A DNA stretch of 64,000 nucleotides from contig JAYKKI010000061.1 of assembly GCA_039881145.1 (NCBI GenBank), positions 12,436,001 through 12,500,000 of the forward strand, written 5' to 3'. The notes beneath the pieces were generated by a model. It did not search any database. It had not been told where the DNA came from and worked only from the letters and a program-made list of their open reading frames with translations. The position numbers and the translations under genes are program-made. Shown one piece after another: positions 46,340 to 59,499 of this stretch; position 1 is the stretch's first letter; every line of letters begins with the position of its first letter. The DNA is from Druceiella hillmani. Taxonomy: Eukaryota; Arthropoda; Insecta; Lepidoptera; Hepialidae.

Positions 46340-46917
46340 ATAAAATTTGGATCCACCATGAGACTAGAGTCAAAAAGGTATAAGGCAAAGAAAGCTAAAG
46401 TGACTTTGTCGACAAATAAAGTCATCAGTTTTCCGGGCCTCAAAGGGAATCATTACGATTGATTACAAACAAAAGTGTACCAGCACAAATTTCACTGACT
46501 ACTACAGCCTTGTATGTCACTTGTATGATGGCATAAAGGAAATACGACCAGGAAAGTAAATAAAAATATTTTGTTATTTACTTTCCTTTATATTTTGTTA
46601 TTTTTTTTATGTGTATCAGGAAAAATCCCCAGAAAACAAAACCCATAATTGTGGGATCGAATTACAGCCACTCCCCCCCCTCCCCCTTATTTACCCGATC
46701 TGGCACCGTTCGACTTTCATCTATTTCCCAATTTATAAAAAAAACTTTTTTGTGGACAAAAATTTACATCAAATATAAAAACCAAAACTGCAGTTAACAC
46801 CACTTCAGTTTAATTTTCAGAGCCTTGGGAAAAACATTTTTTAAAGTAGTATAATGACCTTAAAAGATCAGTTGAAACAAATGTATTGAGCTAGATGGTG
46901 ACAATCTTGAGAAATGA
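46340..46917 (+). pseudogene. Mariner-type transposase relic (C-terminal two-thirds)
   Basis: Pieces in shifting frames follow a mariner transposase: WIHHE (for 'WIHHYDPET'), KAKKAKVTLSTNKVISF, then GIITIDYKQKC, DYYSLVCHLYDGIKEIRPGK. After a scrambled ~100-bp stretch where the 'HHDNA' block should be, it resumes with PPYLPDLAPFDFHLFPNL (46682 on; third catalytic Asp present), a stop, CGQKFTSNIKTKTAVN, and finally CIELDGDNLEK with TGA at 46915-46917. At least three frameshifts and four stops. Differs clearly from the mariner at 40.7 kb (IELDGD.LEK end, no KNKLRG block), so it is another lineage. An overlapping 62-codon frame (46609-46797) is a shadow. Confidence 0.85.
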
Positions 46918-49064
46918 TAATATTTTGTTAAACATCTGTATTTAATTTCGACGAACTTTTAAATCCGCCATAGTAATTAGTATGGCTATTTTTTATGGCA
47001 CTGTATGTTATAAATTTATTGGTTAATAAGAGTTTATAAATAATATGACACGATTTAATTTGTTACCATACTTAAAAGTTTGTTGTATAATTTATTTTCA
47101 TTGTGATTTATTAGTAGATCCATTATAAGTATAAAACCAAATTGTCTCAGTGGGGGGTGGAATGGGGGTATTGTTTCTCCCTCACCATATTAATAAACAC
47201 ATTTATGTGAATACTTTAAAAACTTTCATTTTTTCTGTAAAGAGAATAAACTTTCATTTTCCTTTAAAATATTTTTATTTAAATAAATATTTTCATAGTA
47301 ATTACACTAGAAATTTTTCTTTCTCGAAGATGTACAAGGGAGTAATTGATATTACTTTTCCATTTCTAAATAATTTTAAAAAATTGCACTTTTTTAGCGT
47401 AAATTTTAAGAAATTTAAGAATTGTACTGCAAAGTTTTCACTCATAATGGATTCACTAATTCCATTAAAAAGTCTCATTTAAAAAATTATGACATAGTTT
47501 TAATGCCTTATTCCGTACCACCGATTTAGCAAATTTGGTCAATGTAGTTTTCTATATATTAGTACATACCCATAACAAGTGCTTGTCGATGTCCATAGGC
47601 AGTTTTCCTGGAAATAAGTGAAGATTGTCAACGACGTAATACCAAAAGCTAGCAAATTATTTACATTGAGCAAACTGGTAGTAAGTCAACAGCTAACTTG
47701 ATGGACGACAGAGACAAGGTTTTTTCCTTAGCTATAAAACACTTATATGGATTAATACTTAACTGCTATAAAACAGCGTCCGCAAAAAACTAAGCTACGT
47801 CGCCTGAATTATAATATCCTTTGTTTTGTTTGCATCAGTCAATTATGATCAAGCGCGATGTTTGCAAACAAATGTTTGCATAACAATTGTTTGGTTGACA
47901 CAAGCAGGAACAAGGATGATGTAAGTAAATAGTGATAATTCAGCATTATTTTCACACAAACAACTTGAAGTGATAAGCTGGCGCAATAAAGTTCTTTCCG
48001 GGAGTCATTTTCAAACAATTGTACAGTCTGTGTAATTGGGGCATGTCGGAGATTGGCTAACTATACATTCCACTAGGAAGCGTACGCGAGTATCGTAGAA
48101 ATAAGATACTCATATTTTTTTCTTTTGTGTACTAATGTCAAGTTGAGCTTAATCGCTATTGGTAATATAGTTTTATTGAAGAGTTGTTTTTAAATCACCG
48201 GAGAGCGTTTATTGTTGTGACTGGATTGGTCGCATGTGTCTTCAAAAATCTTTTATAGTTTACATAGGTAAAAATTATATTTTAATTTATACCGACATTA
48301 TACATTTAATTTAGAATTAAATAGGATAAAACTAATCATTCTCAATCTCAAAATAACTATATTTATTCACATGTTTGATTTTAATGACAATCAATGCAAA
48401 ATTATAAATGGACGGCTAAAATAAACATTCAAACAAGTAATAATAGACTTTAGTAACTAATCAACACTATTGCTTTCAGAACAAGGCATATATGTTTGTT
48501 TGATATCTAAATTTTCGATCCACCTTCCTGAAAACTGTAGAGGCGTTTCAATTGAGTCGCTCGCTAAACGTTTCAGACTTTTCATGACTGTCTTGTAAAC
48601 CATGTATTTACTTATTTGTGCATTGTGTTATATTTATTGATCATATCTGTGGATAATTATAAATTCCAAGCCTCCCTAGAATGTTTCACGTTTTATTCAC
48701 CTGTTATTCCGAATTATTGTCATTTTCATATCTTGAAAGTATGCATATAATTCTGACGGGTAAGTGGTTTAAATAAAATATGTAAACAGGTGCATTCGGT
48801 GTACTGTTGTATAATAGGATATAAACGATTCATGAAATCCCGTAAATGGCAATAAATTAAAAATAAACATACCGATTTAGCAAAGATATGATAGACTGAT
48901 AGCAACCAATGACATATCAATTTTACGTGTAGTTTATATTAGATAGAGAATTTTCGGGTGACTTCTAAATATTAATCTATGTTCATGGAACTTCCTCTAA
49001 GTTCTAAATGGGTAATTTTCAAAGGAAATGCGAGTTGACATGTATGAATCACATGGGAATCCAT
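46918..49064. other. AT-rich stretch without a gene
   Basis: A 110-codon plus frame at 47150-47482 is Phe/Lys/Asn-rich and starts in a G-run; I regard it as a chance AT-rich frame. No other feature. Confidence 0.35.
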
Positions 49065-49105
49065 ATGTATGTACGTACGTACGTATGTTCGTACGTACCT
49101 ACGTG
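49065..49105. repeat. (TACG)n microsatellite
   Basis: About 40 bp of TACG/TATG/TTCG tetranucleotides between 49065 and 49105. Confidence 0.9.
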
Positions 49106-51319
49106 TACTTTCAGCCATCGTTCAAAATTATGTCTTCCAAAGTCTAAAGAAAGTCTATTTGGATTGGATTCGATTTAGAATGGGTTAGAAAAATTGCAAC
49201 CTCTCGAAATATCCCTTAAAGTTTTTGGTCATAATCGGAAATATATTGTCGGAGATAAAGCCAAACACTGATTTTTTCCTACAAAATAGAAAATTAGTGA
49301 CAGGCTGCGCATGTGCAGTGGAGAAAGATTACCATGCCATGCCAATGATAGTATTACGTTGTTTGACGGCTCAGATTCTAGAGGTTATTCTTTTCTGCTA
49401 TAACTCGAAAAAGTCTGCTGCCTGGCCTCATTTTGATGAAAGTTTTGTCAGGTTTTAATTCAAAGAGCTCGTTGTTTAACCCTAATTTTTCAAAAGTTTA
49501 ATTGTTATTTAAATATAGCTTGAAGACAGCTCACAGATTTTATTACGAGAGAAATAGAAAAAATATACTAAAATTCGTTTATTTATTTTATTTATACTCT
49601 AATGTACATATAATATATACATTTGGGGGGACTTATTGCTACAAGAGCAATCTCTTTCAGTCAACCATATTGATTAAATGTAAACATTTTGTGATGTGGA
49701 TGAAGTTAATGTCTTTTACATTAATCTATTAATAAAAAATGAACTAAGTTACATATGAATAATACAAAACAAAAATGTGACATCTTTGACATTGTTTCCT
49801 TATCTCATTTGATTTATTTACTTTTCTGACATTAAAAAAATTACTAGATAATATTTTCCTAAAATTATTGAAAAGAATTTTAGATTATCGTAATTAAATT
49901 TGCCATTCGTTACTTTTTGGAACAGAAGAAGTACTTAAAAAGTAATCGTGCACCGAAATCAAACATCATTGTGCGAGTTAAGATGTTAACAAAATCAGAT
50001 GTCAAAAAAAAGTTTAGATATTAACAAAATCAGATGTTAAACAAATGTTAAGATTCGCTCTTCGTTTTAGGTACTATTATATGACTATAGTTTCAAAATT
50101 AATTATTCTAAACATATAGAGACCAAATTTCGGTTTGTAAATCAAAGCCAAGGAGTAAGATTATTCTGCCTTGCTCAATCCAAACGAGGGTCTCAAGTAG
50201 ATGCTGACTAGTGGCACCTTTATCAAATATGTTTTCTTCAGTTTTCAGAATAAATCTTCTTAACTTTCTTCTAGTTGTATGCAAATTTTAAATAATAAAC
50301 TGACAAGGTTTTTAGCAGTAAAACCGAATACAACAGAATTTCGTCGCTGATTCTTGGTTGCTTTTTTGTGTTTATTTTGTATGTACGAGATAAGTTATCT
50401 TACGAAAGTTAAAAGCCTTAATAATGCTACAATATCCATTCCTATATATTTTATTACAATATGCATTGCTTTGTCTCTTATTTCTACAACAAACAGATTT
50501 AAAAATTTAAAACACATTAATTTTTTGTATTATTCTTTGTATTAACAATAAACTTATTAATATAAGAAAATGTGATTATATTGTGTTATGGGGCTTTGTG
50601 TTTTAAGTTTCACCGGTCATTAATATACATGAAACATATAAATGACTAAAATCAATAAGACCACATTTATAAGTAAATTCTTTCATTTAATTCTTACTTT
50701 TACAAAAATTTGAACGTGGTTAACTGTGTCTTTAGACTTTAATGTTTCATTTAAAAAGCAACAAAAACTGATTTAAGAGAATATTGGAAAATATTTAAAA
50801 TACTTTGTCAAGGTATAGGACCGCTTTATTGTAGAAAGAATGATGAAATATGTAGATGTGTTATAGCAGATAAGCGAGTTATAAAAAAAGAGAATCGAGA
50901 TAAAATCAGAAGTATCCCGGTATCGATCAATTCGTAGCAAGTACCAAGGGCAATATATAAATCCATTAAAATCGAGCCACAGTCCTCTCAATATTACCGT
51001 TCACAGTGAAATAAAGGATATGGCTCAATAAAATGACATTATCGGGTATAAGTTTATGTTGGTTGTTAAATTTAGCAGGGAATTCTATTGATAGGTAGTT
51101 TGGAAGAGACAGTTGACTAAACTGAAGAAATGAATAGGGTTACTACATGAATATAAATATAATTGTTTGTCAGTTTTCAGCACTAAACTTTCGCTGTAAC
51201 CATTGTATAAAAGTAATATACGAATTTAAAATAAAATGTGAATTGTTTAACTCGGGGCATATTCTAGATATTTTTCTGATTCAAGGTACTATCCTGTATT
51301 TATTTTGTAAAGAGATTAA
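49106..51319. other. Stretch without a recognised gene
   Basis: 49200-49460 has a 77-codon plus frame of higher complexity (KLVTGCACAVEKDYHAMPMI) with no recognised family. The segment GATTCGATTTAGAATGGGTTAGAAA at 49167 is the approximate reverse complement of TTTCTAACCCAATTCTAAAT at 54806, pointing to one dispersed repeat present in both places in opposite orientation. Confidence 0.35.
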
Positions 51320-51377
51320 GACTGCTTTTCTAAGGAAAGATACTGCCCTGCATTTATTTTCCCTTAGAAAAGCAGTC
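51320..51377. repeat. Perfect 16-bp inverted repeat
   Basis: GACTGCTTTTCTAAGG (51320-51335) is exactly reverse-complemented at 51362-51377. The loop contains ATACTGCCCTGCATTTATTT, itself a direct repeat of TACTATCCTGTATTTATTTT at about 51287. Confidence 0.8.
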
Positions 51378-51434
51378 ATTTTTAAGGGATCCGTATTCAA
51401 GGGAAACATCCTCTAAAGATCCTTTACGTTTTAT

Positions 51435-51437
<3 letters not shown>

Positions 51438-51525
<88 letters not shown>
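51438..51525. repeat. (TA)n microsatellite
   Basis: About 88 bp of TA with a short CATATATATGTG interruption. Confidence 0.95.
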
Positions 51526-51529
<4 letters not shown>

Positions 51530-52799
51530 TTTACATTTTACTCAACACTACTGTATTTTTTCATAATGGAGCAAAAAAACTTTTATTGGTCTAGTCAATA
51601 CGATGGTTTCGAAACAATTCTAAGTCTATGTAGCTTTTCTCCGTGTTTTACAATCCATTCGTTTATTATATTTTCTTTTGGAAAAAAATAATTTTGTTTA
51701 CATGATTTTAATTTCCCTTTTTATAATTATTAGGTTTTTTTTCATAAATTACTGTTAGCAATATTTCAACAAAGACAGTATGTCCTTCTTTCTCATCACG
51801 TCTAATGAGTCTCTTGCTATTTATACAAATTATAATAGCGTATGGAAGGTCACAGTACATTAACTCGTTTTCTCGTTGATTACATAAGACACTGGCAACA
51901 TATAATGAAATGACATTTGTGACAAGTTGATATGAAAATTATGTACTTAATGAAAACATATGGCAGTCTTACTTTTATCTTTTATTTGATGGCGTTTGTT
52001 TCTGTTGTGAGAAAAAGATCTTCGCATAAGTTAGGTTTAAAAGAAATCAAGGCGATACTGTCCAAATAATTCCTGGATACCAATTACGGTAATTTCGGTT
52101 TCAACCAGTTCCTATGGTCAGTTTTGAATGGCCGATAATAAATATTTGTAATGAATACCAGATATTGAATATTTTAATATCAAATTTGTCCAATGCCAAT
52201 AGTTAGAAACAAATTATTATAGTTTTATTCTCCTAAGCACATAGTGGTGCAACTGACTGTACCAATTATCTTAGCTACAACCTCAAGCAAGGGAACAAAT
52301 AATATTAAAACGAATACATTCTAAAGCTTGTTTATTGTAATTAAAATGAAATTTACATATGTCGCAAAGTTTTATTTCGGGAGACATGTTATGTGCAGTT
52401 CTCTTCTAAAATCGACTAAATAAATTTATGTTGTTTCAGAATTCCCCAGCTATTCACGGTTTTACTGTTCGCGCTTTTGAATAAAATACTGTATTCGCAG
52501 TTTGTGATTTTAAAATTGTTATTTTGTATATTTATAATAAAACTAATTAAAAAACACAAACACATTAAAAATTAAAAAACACACACACAAACAGCTGCAT
52601 ATGCGCAGACTCACGGACGTCCGTCTGCAGAAATGAATGTGCGCGTACATGCAAGCGCACACGCGTTTATATTCTGTTGATAGATATCAATAGAGAGAAC
52701 GGCCTATCAGTGAGACAACATTGCAAAAATTACACCAAGTCAGTTTGCCTTACTATGATAAAGGAAACACTGAAGAATTACAACCTTCAATAATAAAAG
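51526..52799. other. AT-rich stretch without a gene
   Basis: A CpG-bearing palindrome ACGGACGTCCGT at about 52614 follows an (AC)-rich run (52554-52590). No gene. Confidence 0.3.
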
Positions 52800-53185
52800 G
52801 ATGTTGAAAAAAATTATGAACGGAAAACGTTTTTTCCGCTATCGAAAAGAGCACACTTTAGACAGAAAAGAGAAAACTCTTCCATACAAAAGTGTGACAT
52901 GGACGCTATTTAATACTAAATCAACCAATCCTCTTATTGTGTTACAAACATTGTAGAACGATTTCGTGTCAAAAATGACAGATTTACCCGATTTATAACA
53001 AAAAATAATCACCTCTGGACCATAGACAAATAATAACCTATGACCTGTCAAACAACGTTAAGGCGACATTTATCGTTCTCTGCTGCACGCGCGCGCTCTG
53101 CCAGTGACTTTTGGTTATAACCTTTAACCATACTCCGAATTCTACGCGGATAAAGTCGCAGGCGGAAGTTATTTTCTACTAAATT
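52800..53185 (-). mobile_element. Dispersed lepidopteran-type repeat, minus orientation
   Basis: At its right edge the plus strand reads ATTCTACGCGGATAAAGTCG then CAGGCGGAAGTTATTTTCTA. Reversed, this is close to the common start 'ACTAGCTGTTGCCCGCGACTTCGTCCGCG' of the same broad repeat type as at 45942. Left boundary uncertain. The 70-codon minus frame inside (53051-52839) is unassigned. Confidence 0.5.
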
Positions 53186-55424
53186 TACCGTGTATTAAAC
53201 ACTTCATAAAACAGGCGACATATTTTAATAACATAAATGTACATGGAGAAGTTTTTTTGGCTATATCTCCTAAACTGCTCCGCCGATTTTAATAAAAATA
53301 AATAGGAACGATCAATATATCAAAAGGAAGCGCTTAAAATTTATTCGGTTCGAATACAATGAGTTTTTCTTCAGTTTTTTCAGAATATAGATTCAAACTT
53401 TTCGGCAACGTAATTCTAGGACGGAACGGATTTTCTAGCTCAGAAACTCATCCCTTTGTACGTCTGCTGAGCAGTATCAAATAAAAAAAATGTCCGTAGT
53501 CACTCGGATACTCCCTTAAGATCTTATAAGTCTTTGAAAGTACACGTAGGTATATATGCACGTACATATCCATATAAATATCGACTCTCGTGTGATTCGT
53601 GCTTATTCACTAACATTTCCATTGAAAATATCCTTATTTTTGTTCATACCTTTTGTTCTGTTGACTCTCTCCTAGATGTTAAAGCAATGCTTTCATCATT
53701 TTGATAAATCTACAAACTTTGAAGTTTAATCTAGAGCTGGGATAAACGATATCATGATACAAAATAATTCAAAAGAAACTATAGAAAACAAAAAGTAATC
53801 TAGAATTCAAATTGTTTTCTTACCGGAAGAAACGTATTCTTAAAAGTCCTTGTACAATAAATACGATCATATTTTATTAACATACTTAGCGTTAAGTTAA
53901 TTAGAGTTTATTACGCTGAAAGAATTGTCAAAGTAAATAATTTAATACACTGTTATAATGTTTTCAAAAATTAATTTTCTGAAACTTCACAGTGAAACTG
54001 ATTTTTTAAATTCACATTAAAATTGCATTCACATTTTCGCGAAAAAAGGCACAGAGCATACAATCAAACACAGGTAATCATTAAGCGATGAGTTGCTTGA
54101 CAGTCAAAAGGGACCGCTCCAATAATGGCTCAATTGATGCTAATTTTGAGCTACTGGAAACAAGTTCTGTACTTCTATTAAGAAGTCAGTATAGCTTTGA
54201 AGAAGAAACGGAATCATTTATCTTAAGGTTGGTGGAAGCGGAAATTATAGCTATTTGTCAGTTTTTTACTCAACAACTTTAGCTGCTGGTATGTTTAGAA
54301 AACTTTCTCATCACATTTTTCTTCTTAAATACATGTAGTCTTTTATAAATATTTCTTTACTATTTATGTTGCTAGGCTATGGGATAAGTTAACACTCTAA
54401 CATCTTAATACGTGAATATAGGCTATCAAAAGTTGTCCAAAATCGTTTTCCCTTGTCTTCTTAATGTTTTTGCTTTCCTCGTCATATTATCTCTTTGTTT
54501 CTAAATAGTGTTAAGCATTTATTGGTTTACGTAAAAATGATCCGTCGCCGTAGGCATTACACATTATTTCGAATTTATGATACTCGAAAATATTATTTTA
54601 ACATAGTCAACATTTTCATAAAATGCAACATCGAAAATATCCTTCAAAACAATTAGTGGCATATGTTACTTATGTTTTCCTGAATTCAAAACCCATTTTT
54701 TAAAATTCTTGTCTGTTTGTACAAGTACATGCAGAAACTATTCCATCAATTTTGATAGCATTTCATTAGTATGTAACTATGATCTTGGATTATAACTTGG
54801 AATACTTTCTAACCCAATTCTAAATAGGTTGTCTAAGGAATCACCTGAAAATTTTTTTCATTCAAGTGTTCATTCAAGCGAAAATCACTAAATCATAGGC
54901 CACACCTTAGATATATAGCCAAGACCTTATACTATAACGTAAGCTTTGATTCATTAAGATCACTACCACATAATTAAAGATATTACTTAACATGTGTGTG
55001 AGATTTTGTACTAAGTAAGGGCAAAATACTCAGGATATATTTTCTGCTTAACCAATGTTATATTATCGAATCGAATCGATTATATTTAAGGCACTTTATT
55101 AAAAAAAATAAAATAAATAAAAAGGAATATGCATATAAAAATATTTTGAGAAACGTATATATATTTTGAGAATATTTTGAGAAACGTAGGAGTATAGTAC
55201 TTGAATCTACCAAGGGATCGAATTGGATCAAGAGGAGGGTGCTAATATCCCGCAGAGGAGGGTGCTAATAATGAACGTAAAATTCATACTCTTTTCGCTG
55301 ACTATTCGCTTAGGATTATAAAACTAAACTATATAAACTACCAATCGGTATAAAGATTTTTATAATAAGTACGTTATAAATACCTTCTTATTTTAGTTTC
55401 AGATTGACGAACATACCTGCCCAC
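53186..55424. other. Stretch without a recognised gene
   Basis: 53245-53300 reads GGCTATATCTCCTAAACTGC then TCCGCCGATTTTAATAAAA, a phrase frequent in insect mobile-element sequences. A 64-codon plus frame at 54088-54282 (MSCLTVKRDRSNNGSIDANF) has balanced composition but no recognised family. A CAGAGGAGGGTGCTAATA direct repeat lies at 55228-55270. Confidence 0.3.
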
Positions 55425-55656
55425 AGCCTTGGTTTACGTCTACGCTTTAAATCTACGCGTGCTTCTCAAACCTAAACATTGTTCATCTTTTCATGAAAAT
55501 TCCTTTACTCTTTACGCCAATAATTTATGGAATTCCTTGAGCATCAGAAATTCACCACCCATACACCCTGAAAGTGTCAATCAAAAAATTCACCACCCAT
55601 ACACCCTGAAAGGGTCAATCGAAAGGAAATCATCTAAAATATTATACCTCTCTTGA
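55425..55656 (+). pseudogene. Possible LINE C-terminal fragment (NSFT..LWNSL motif)
   Basis: The plus strand encodes RVLLKPKHCSSFHENSFTLY then ANNLWNSLSIRNSPP. This resembles the closing 'R......F..SFT..A..LWNSLP..IR..PS...FK' segment of insect LINE reverse transcriptases. The rest reads IHPESVNQKI, with a 38-bp direct duplication (TTCACCACCCATACACCCTG at 55551 and 55589). Short, so only moderately supported. Confidence 0.45.
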
Positions 55657-56609
55657 ATTAAACCGCGCTTTTTCTTTCGTTCGCGTTCTGTTTTCGTACA
55701 TGCCTAATCTTTTTCCTTTTTTCTATTGGCATATCAAAGCCCTTTCTTTGCTAATAATAATTTTTTTTAAATTTTATTTAAAAACTTTTTTCTTTGTCAA
55801 AATTATAATAATACAATTTTTAATTTATATTATTATATATTTATATATTTATATTATTATATATTATATTTTTTAATTTTTAACTAATTAAATGTATTAC
55901 TTGGGTCTGGTTAACTGGAAGAGATTACACTCGTAGCAATAAGTCTGCCCTATATGTAAATGTTGTATTAAAGACTAAATAAAATTTTAATATAGTAATT
56001 TTTTTTAAAGCCTTATATATAATACACTAAATAAATGACAGTAATTTTTTGAAAGCTTTATATATTATACGTAACGATTATTACGTTAGAAGACTAAAAA
56101 AACTTGCAGCAAAAAGATAACTTAGGTTTTCCCTACAAGATATAATTTTATTTGTCAGTTTGTAATGCATAACTAGTTTTAAAACACGGGCAGACTATTT
56201 GAGTTTCCGTGTTTATGACACCAATGTAAAATAATAAAGCCATCCCTATGCGCATCACGTTTCGCAACAAATATGGCGGAAGAATCTTATTACAGCCACT
56301 TCGCAATACGAATATCAATCTCGATGGAGTAAATTACAAGTTTATTCGTAACCATCGTCATATCTTGGAGAGGATATGCGATTTACGATAGAGTATGCAA
56401 TAACCATAAACAACGTCAATGGCGGAAGTAGTTTCAAATGTTAGATACTGTGCGGGCTTGTATTTATTTATTCTGGATTAAGTTTTGTTATATTTTGAAG
56501 AGAGAGTAAAAATATCTTGATTTGCGAAAAACATTTTTTGTGGAATGTTTAAACATTTGAAAATCAAAATTAGTTTTCGAGTATTATTTGAAATTATTCA
56601 AATACATTG
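55657..56609. other. AT-rich non-coding stretch
   Basis: Very AT-rich around 55745-55890. No gene. Confidence 0.3.
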
Positions 56610-56960
56610 AATACTAGCGTGACCCGTGCGAAATCTTCGCATTATTTATTCCATTATGAAGTTCAGATGACAGATAAAACAAATATTTTACTAAAATTTA
56701 CATATAGAGGCGCAAGTATCAAAAGCATTGAGCTAAAGCGCACTTTATTTATACGTGAGTGGATTTGAAATTAAACAAAAATTTTACCGACCGTCAATCA
56801 TATTGACGTTGAGTCGTTAGATGGCAGCATTGCTGTTTTGTGTATAAAATTTTAATAATTAATTCATTTGCAAAAACAATAGCAATAATAAATTGTTTAG
56901 TTGTGGATGCCGGTAGAGCAAGCAATTATCTATAAAATGATATATAATTTATGTGGATTA
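56610..56960 (+). mobile_element. Dispersed lepidopteran-type repeat, about 350 bp
   Basis: Begins TACTAGCGTGACCCGTGCGA then AATCTTCGCA and ends ATATATAATTTATGTGGATT, matching a common family with 'CTAGCTG.CCCG.GCGACTTCG' left and 'TTTATAATATTAGTATGGAT' right ends. No coding capacity. Confidence 0.6.
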
Positions 56961-59499
56961 GTTGTGAGGTTTTTTCTAAAAAGGGAGAGTAACATCTTAA
57001 CCTTAGCGTATTAATATATATGATGATGATGTTTTTAAAATAATCGTACAAGCTTGGGAAAGGTATTAAGTTTTTTTATATTTGGTCTGGGCGGTAGTTC
57101 AAAACCCAGGTTATATTTTGATTGAGATGGAATAATAAAATCATAACACCACTAATTCGTATTTACTCCTTTCGAAACTTTAGTGTTTAGCGAAATTATT
57201 ATTCTAAAAGTTTAACTAAATTGCCACTTACATCCGTCAAATCTCTGATAAACAAATTACTAGAATTTCAATTACCATGTCAAAAATATTACCTGACTCG
57301 CTTTACCTATCTTTGCTATTATGAAAGTAGTGGCTTTGTCCCTATTTTTAGAAACTTTTTTAAGGGCAACGAGTGTAATACGTATAATAATTAAAGGATA
57401 GGATACTATTCGAATGTTAAAAAACTTTATCTGTCTCTCTTCCTTTGTCTTCCTTCGTAATTCTATATCTACTAGATGTATTTTATCAGAAATTGTAAGG
57501 TGTATAATTCAAATAAGGTTCATCTTACAGCAAGCTAAAGGCTTATTAAAAAAATCTACTACATTTCCGCTATTAAACGTTACTAAAATTAATAAATTTG
57601 ACAAGTGAATTTAATTTTTTTTAATTTAAAAAGTGCACTTTATGCGTTTTGTCTTCATCTTCATAATAACAAACTGATATACAACATCGTTTATATAAAT
57701 TACTCGAAATTAAGTAAAAATAAAACATAATATTTTTTTCTAAATAAATAGAAATATACGTATTTTGCAACCATGCAGTGGGACTGAATATAGAAGACTA
57801 TAGAAGCATCCAAAACTCCTAACAGAGATACAACCGTCAACGACGTTTGCCCTCGCGCGTCTGCCTACGTTCAAGTAACTCACTTGTTCATTACTTACGC
57901 ACCGTTACGCGAACAGCTTGCGCCGTAGTGCCGTGGTATGATATAATGAGTATGTATTTATCTATTGATATGTTTTTACGGTATACTCTAAAGTATACAA
58001 GAAGGTATTGAAAGAGTAACATCTTAAAATCCGGCGAAAGACAAAAAGTGCCAGTAATTTGTTTCTATGCAGACAATGTCGCGGTTATCGGCCATTTAAT
58101 CATATGCTCTTTATGTGCATAATATCTCCGAGTTTGACTGTTATAATCAACTTTATATAACCTAATGGAAAGAGAGGCTTTAGTGTGTTATTTGGTGGAA
58201 TAATCACATCTTTATTTCCCCCTTTTAGGAAACGTTGAGGAATGAATTTAGAAAATCGACATCCATTTGTTTGTTGTCAAGAGTCCATATATCTCCAAAC
58301 AGGTATTCATTTGTTTGTTATCAAGAGTCCAATAATATATACCTGGAAATTTAAAATAAACAGACCTCCAGTACAACTTTCATTTCCTTTCTCTCACCCT
58401 CTGAGATTTCAAAAAATCCCTTCTTAACGAAAGTCTACGTCGTATAACTGTAAGGCCACATTAAAGGTTATCGCCGTAAATTATCGCGTTAATGGACACT
58501 AGAAATAGGTGTAGCCACGATTTGATGCGCTAACTTTTAACGGCAGTCATAATGCCTTTAAAGGATTCCGAAGAAGGCTTACATCAAAGAGATTTAGCGC
58601 GTTATAGTGTGCAACGAGAGGATCGTGCATGTTTTTGAAGCAACTAAGGATCGAGAAAGACAATCTGACCTGTTAAATTAATATTATGTATTCTATGGCT
58701 ATGGAGTGGACAAATTAAAAAGAGATTGATTTTTTAGAATAATGCAGTCTAGTAGATTTAACCTCTATCGTGAAAATAATGTGTTGTTTATGGGCGTTAT
58801 TCGATGAATGCAGGCAATTTAACGTGTAATTTCGTGAAATATTTTTACACCTTAATTATTGCGATAATGGGCGTCAAACAGTAACCCTTAGTGTGGCCCC
58901 GGCATAGAAAACTACCTTCCAGATTTCAAGTTTGGAATCATTTTAGTCCTGGAGATTTTGTGACGAGTGTGTTAATGGTGTTTCGTTTTTACATACATAG
59001 ATTTGAAAATACTTCTGTGTCGAAAAATATTCTTGTTGTCGCGAAAAGTGAGGAAAATGTTGTTTTCATTTTGAAATGAATGCGAGTTGGAATGTTTCCA
59101 TTCCATAAAAGCGGAATTAAAAGAAAGGGGTGCCCCCCCCCCAAGACTAAAAATATCTTATTAAATGTACGATTTTTAAAAACAAATGTGGAAATTTGGT
59201 ATGAATCGAGTACCTTGCATCATCTTTACATGCGATTTGACACTTCACATGTCATAAAAGCGCATGCATCCACGATGGAGAAAAAGCCATTAAAACAACG
59301 ATATGCATTAGAGGGGTGTGTGTGAACAAATTAATTCCGATGGCAATATCAGAAAAAAATAATAGGAATTAGTCCTATTCAAAATAGATTACAACTATCG
59401 CAGCATAAACGACAACACGAGCCTTCGAATTAGTTTTGTAGTAATGTAGGTTTTTTCTGTAGAAATAACATAAGCGGTGGAAATACTGTTTTTAGTAAA
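56961..59499. other. Stretch without a recognised gene
   Basis: 57830-57950 is CpG-richer (CCGTCAACGACGTTTGCCCT, GCGCGTCTGCC). A C-run lies near 59133-59141. CATTTGTTTGTTGTCAAGAGTCC at 58263 is doubled at about 58308. Open frames are short and unassigned. Confidence 0.3.

Noticed and set aside
47150..47482. 110-codon plus-strand open frame
   Set aside because: Begins in a G-run, is dominated by Phe/Lys/Asn/Ile as expected from AT-rich DNA, has no domain, and no supporting splice or promoter signals.
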